From Alcanivorax sp. S6407 (GTDB lineage: Bacteria; Pseudomonadota; Gammaproteobacteria; Pseudomonadales; Alcanivoracaceae): 64,000 nucleotides of DNA. The notes below the pieces were generated by a model. The model saw only the letters and a list, made by a program, of their open reading frames with translations, ran no database searches and was not told the origin of the DNA. The stretch covers positions 124,001 through 188,000 of the forward strand of contig NZ_JALKBH010000001.1 in assembly GCF_023016115.1 (NCBI RefSeq). Reading direction: 5' to 3'. The translations under genes and the position numbers were made by a program. This document shows positions 61,137-64,000 of this stretch, in pieces (positions within the stretch are counted from its first letter, which is position 1; each line of letters starts with the position of its first letter).

Positions 61137-61759
61137 CCGGCGTCTCCTTTCAGTTTGTCAGGGAAGGCATGGATCAGTTTTTCCACCTTGGGCATGGCAA
61201 TGGCCCGAATATAACCCTGGTGGGGGTTTCGGCGGGCAAAATTCTGGTGATAAGCCTCGCCGGGGAAGAACTGTTGCAGCCGCTCCAGAGTGGTGACGAT
61301 GGGCGCGGTAAAGGCACCGGCACTTTCCAGCTGTGCCATATAGGCCTCAGCCACGGCTTTCTCATCTTCACTCTGGAAAAAGATGGCCGAGCGGTACTGG
61401 GTGCCGCGGTCGTTACCCTGGCGGTCTTTCTGGGTGGGGTCATGGGCCACCGAGAAAAATACCTTGAGCAGATCGCCGTAGCTGATCACATTGCTGTCGT
61501 ACTCGATATCCACCACTTCTGCGTGGCCAGTGGTGCCGGTGCAAACGGCTTCATAATTGGCGGTTGCCGGTTCGCCGCCGGCATAGCCTGAGGTCACCGC
61601 GAGCACTCCCTCAAGGTTCAGATACACCGCTTCCACACACCAGAAGCAACCGCCGGCGAGCACAGCATGGGATATGCCTGTTGCGGGCAGATCGACAGCC
61701 GCATCGGGAAATTGTTCGGGGTGAATGGCCAGGGTGGTGCCGGGTATCACCGGGTTCAT
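61133..61759 (-). CDS. msrA: Peptide-methionine (S)-S-oxide reductase
   Basis: 208 residues. Catalytic [18 protein letters not shown] (Cys at about 38), [46 protein letters not shown]. Two N-terminal-proximal Cys in GCFWC and one in AVCTG, while a C-terminal resolving Cys is absent, so the recycling route may use the internal ones or an external thiol. ATG 61759 follows GGAGG. Lead gene of msrA-msrB. Confidence 0.96.
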   Translation of the reverse strand: MNPVIPGTTLAIHPEQFPDAAVDLPATGISHAVLAGGCFWCVEAVYLNLEGVLAVTSGYAGGEPATANYEAVCTGTTGHAEVVDIEYDSNVISYGDLLKVFFSVAHDPTQKDRQGNDRGTQYRSAIFFQSEDEKAVAEAYMAQLESAGAFTAPIVTTLERLQQFFPGEAYHQNFARRNPHQGYIRAIAMPKVEKLIHAFPDKLKGDAG

Positions 61760-61834
61760 TGTTACCTCCAGTCAGGGAGCCACGAAGGGCTCCCGTTGTC
61801 CCCTGGTAACCGGGGCTGGCCAGTGTTGCAGAGA

Positions 61835-62977
61835 TCAATCCTGCTTCACGGCGCCACTGGCAATCAGGGTTTCAATTGCACTGTCGTCAAAGCCGGCGTT
61901 GCGCAGCACGTTCAGGCTGTCGGCACCGGCCGTGGCAGCAGCCTTGACCTCACCGGCACCACTGCGAGAGAAGCGCGGAGTCGGGGCGGGTTGAACGCTG
62001 CCGTTCACTTCCACAAAGGAACCCCGTGCCACGTTATGCGGGTGTGAAGGGGCTTCTTCAATGCTCAGCACCGGTGCAAAACAGACATCGGTACCTTCCA
62101 TGAGTTCACACCACTCATCCCGGGTTTTCTGCTTGATGACGGCCGCCAGTTTTTCCTTCATTTCTGGCCACTTCGGCGGGTTCATCTGGTGGCCAAAGTC
62201 TTCTGCCGGCAGTTCGGCAATACGGCACAGCTCGGCATAGAACTGTGGCTCGATACTGCCGATGGAAACGTATTTGTTGTCAGCGGTTTCATACACTTCG
62301 TAGAAGTGGGCACCGGAATCCAGCATATGGGTGCCGCGCTGGTCAGTGAACAGCCCCTGGGACTTGAGGCCATAGAACATGGCCATCAGTGCGGCAGAGC
62401 CTTCCACCATGGAGGTATCTACAACCTGGCCTTCTCCGGAGCGCTGGGCTTCCAGGGCAGCACAGACCAGCCCGAAGGCCAGCATCATGCCGCCGCCACC
62501 GAAATCACCCACCAGATTGAGGGGGATGGCAGGTTTTTCACCGGCACGGCCCATGGCGTGCAGGGCACCTGAGAGGGAAATGTAGTTCATGTCGTGGCCG
62601 GCGGCCTGAGCCAACGGGCCGGTCTGGCCCCAGCCGGTCATGCGGCCATACACCAGCTTGGGATTGCGGGCCATACATTGCTCGGGGCCGATACCCAGTC
62701 GCTCGGTGACACCGGGGCGGAATCCTTCGAAGATACCGTCGGCGGTTTCACACAGCTTGAGTACGGTTTCGATACCTTCCGGTTTTTTCAGATCCAGTGC
62801 CAGGTTCTGGCGGTTGCGGAACAATACGCTGTGGCCAATGGCTGAATGGGGGTTGCCGCCGGGGCGATCCACGCGGATTACGGTGGCGCCCATGTCAGCC
62901 AGCATCATGCCGCAGAAGGGGCCGGGACCGATGCCGGCCAGCTCGATGAAAGTCAGTCCGTGAAGAGGGCCTGTCAT
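61835..62977 (-). CDS. Family III CoA-transferase / alpha-methylacyl-CoA racemase-like
   Basis: 380 residues from ATG 62977; longer starts are not supported. CaiB/BaiF fold: LHGLTFIELAGIGPGPFCGM then MLADMGATVIRVDRPGG, LDLKKPEG, GRMTGWGQTGPLAQAAGHDMNYISLSG with the His-Asp pair (about 122) that racemases of the AMACR type use, and VGDFGGGGMMLAFG. The 'GHDxNY' motif favours AMACR over a formyl-CoA transferase. It would interconvert 2-methylacyl-CoA epimers so that branched alkanes and isoprenoids can enter beta-oxidation. 75 bases after it comes msrA, perhaps transcribed separately. Confidence 0.9.
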   Translation of the reverse strand: MTGPLHGLTFIELAGIGPGPFCGMMLADMGATVIRVDRPGGNPHSAIGHSVLFRNRQNLALDLKKPEGIETVLKLCETADGIFEGFRPGVTERLGIGPEQCMARNPKLVYGRMTGWGQTGPLAQAAGHDMNYISLSGALHAMGRAGEKPAIPLNLVGDFGGGGMMLAFGLVCAALEAQRSGEGQVVDTSMVEGSAALMAMFYGLKSQGLFTDQRGTHMLDSGAHFYEVYETADNKYVSIGSIEPQFYAELCRIAELPAEDFGHQMNPPKWPEMKEKLAAVIKQKTRDEWCELMEGTDVCFAPVLSIEEAPSHPHNVARGSFVEVNGSVQPAPTPRFSRSGAGEVKAAATAGADSLNVLRNAGFDDSAIETLIASGAVKQD

Positions 62978-63057
62978 AGAGAGTTTTCCGTTGTCTGGTG
63001 TCAGATCGGATACCGGCAACGGGCTCGCACCCAATGAGGGGGCCAATGATGCCTGGG

Positions 63058-63663
63058 TTACAGGTATCCCTGTTCTCGTAGTGTGTTGCGCAGGGCAGTG
63101 CACTGACTCTTGGCAATCACCGCCATGTTATTGGCTTCGTGGGTGGTTGCTACCCCGGTCCAGATCGGGCTGCCTTGTGAATTGATCAGTTCGGCACCGT
63201 GCTGGCGAAGCGCTTCAGGGATGTCGGCCTTTTTCAGGTCGCCACCAATGCCTACCTCCCAGGTGGGGGGAAGGCTGCCTGGAGGCTGATTCATGGCATT
63301 GAGCTGGTTCACCGGTTGCGGTGGCTCGGCGGCATCAATCAGCAGGTGTGTCAGTTCCACTACCAGAATCCGGTCTACGCCGGTTTCCTGCGCCCAGTCC
63401 AGAATGCGTTGTTTTCCGCCTTCATACCATAGCGGTAATTCCTGATGGCTGAGCAAAACGGTCAACGAATTATCGGAAAATATATCCCTGCAGGTCAGCT
63501 CCCAGGTTTCCCGCACGCTGCCTTCGGGAGTGTGGGCAACCAGCAAAAGCCGGTTCTGTGCCGGAAAGGCTTCCTCACTGGTATAGCGGGTGGTGACATC
63601 AGTGGTGCGTGCGCACCCGGCCAAGAGCAGGGCTGGCAGCAGTGCCGCGAAAAGGGAACGCAT
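63058..63663 (-). CDS. Putative lipoprotein
   Basis: 201 residues. Lipobox LLPALLLAGCARTT, with Cys at residue 17 followed by Ala, which predicts transfer to the outer membrane. The body is alpha-beta, with NRLLLVAHTPEGSVRETWEL, TGVDRILVVELTHLLID and a disordered Pro-rich patch PPQPVNQLNAMNQPPGS. No family recognised. It is upstream of the racemase with an 80-base gap and may share its transcript. Its promoter would be in the gap after 63663. Confidence 0.75.
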   Translation of the reverse strand: MRSLFAALLPALLLAGCARTTDVTTRYTSEEAFPAQNRLLLVAHTPEGSVRETWELTCRDIFSDNSLTVLLSHQELPLWYEGGKQRILDWAQETGVDRILVVELTHLLIDAAEPPQPVNQLNAMNQPPGSLPPTWEVGIGGDLKKADIPEALRQHGAELINSQGSPIWTGVATTHEANNMAVIAKSQCTALRNTLREQGYL

Positions 63664-64000
63664 GGCGGATCTCCGGTTTGATTCTTTGCACAGTGTAGCA
63701 GTGCATGTTGAGCGTCACAGTAAATTCACGACAGTTTTGCTTTGGCTGAAACACAGTGCGACGAGGCGGTATCGGCGTCGCTGTCTGAAATTGGTTCATG
63801 CCTTTTTTCATAAGGCGTTGCCCAAGTGTGGGCGATGCCATTGGCAGGTAACAGAAGTTCACACACCTTTAACCTAAAGAGTTAAGTAGCACGCCGGCAC
63901 AACATTTCCATAACGCAAAGCCACGGTAACTCAATTTTTTTTGGCTGCCCCTCCTATTCTAATGATTGCACTGTTCATTCATACCCAAGGGGGTAGTCAT
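63664..64000. promoter_or_regulatory. Gap and leader of a gene starting at the window edge
   Basis: The last bases read AAGGGGGTAGTCAT. AAGGGGG is a good ribosome site at the right distance from an AT at 63999-64000 that would be ATG if the next base is G. Upstream, TTTTTTTTGGC and CCTATTCTAATG are promoter-like but no clear -35/-10 pair is seen. GCCCAAGTGTGGGC (63830-63843) is a small palindrome. No ORF in 63664-63998. Confidence 0.5.

Noticed and set aside
60228..61214. 328-codon plus-strand frame
   Set aside because: Runs through repeats and antisense to msrB.

Overview
The window reads as a chromosomal segment of a marine-type gammaproteobacterium, most like Alcanivorax and its relatives. 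This is inferred from the proteins (FadIJ-like beta-oxidation pair, Baeyer-Villiger-type monooxygenase, AraC regulators of the GCN-rich Alcanivorax/Marinobacter style, SthA, RlmM, EpmC, PurU) and a high-GC, Pseudomonas-like codon usage; no rRNA or species marker is present. Coding density is high, no transposase or phage gene was found, and the one clearly accessory segment is at 47.7-49.8 kb.

Layout. 1-6.4 kb is housekeeping: the end of an ApbC/Mrp Fe-S carrier, dcd, a purM-purN-DUF3108-DUF3108 unit on the minus strand, and DUF2066-hda divergent from purM. 6.6-11.1 kb is one very long CSLREA surface protein that looks like two proteins joined in frame. 11-31 kb alternates single genes and short operons: LapA, sthA, Smr, PilZ, a double glutaredoxin-like GST, a thiolase/multifunctional beta-oxidation pair, PPK2, a CheY-like receiver, an AraC regulator with purU, an outer-membrane barrel, rlmM with an AmpG-like transporter, tusA, a Baeyer-Villiger-type monooxygenase, a MATE pump and epmC. 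32-34 kb is a BetT-type betaine/choline transporter. 34.6-42.7 kb is a nine-gene, mostly overlapping minus-strand run: arsC-like, wrbA, DUF2069, RDD, SpoIIM, DUF4129, DUF4350, MoxR, DUF58. 42.8-47 kb carries yihY-acyP-hydrolase and a class I fumarase.

47.7-49.8 kb is a small integron cassette array with five attC sites, four short AT-richer ORFs and a non-coding cassette, and no integrase in the window (a CALIN). 50-52 kb has small membrane and DUF proteins separated by repeat-filled gaps. 52.4-56.7 kb is an MMPL exporter with an Asp-Pro-Phe-Ala repeat loop, an SRPBCC protein and a divergent AraC regulator. 57-63.7 kb has a Met/His-rich outer-membrane protein, tRNA-Thr(CGT), a 4-hydroxybutyryl-CoA dehydratase-like protein, msrB-msrA, a family III CoA-transferase/racemase and a lipoprotein. 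A gene appears to start on the last two bases.

The most unexpected structure is between the genes. Many gaps hold tandem arrays with an exact 7-base period, but with different 'words' at different sites: GCNNCAN, GTNAANA, GAGNNNC and CAACTTT. Several arrays form inverted arms around a hairpin. Added to these are 9-base-period CACAGAG arrays, REP-like palindromes and paired GGCGGAAAT palindromes. Together they suggest a common way of making or keeping intergenic heptad arrays, reminiscent of the heptanucleotide STRR repeats of cyanobacteria.
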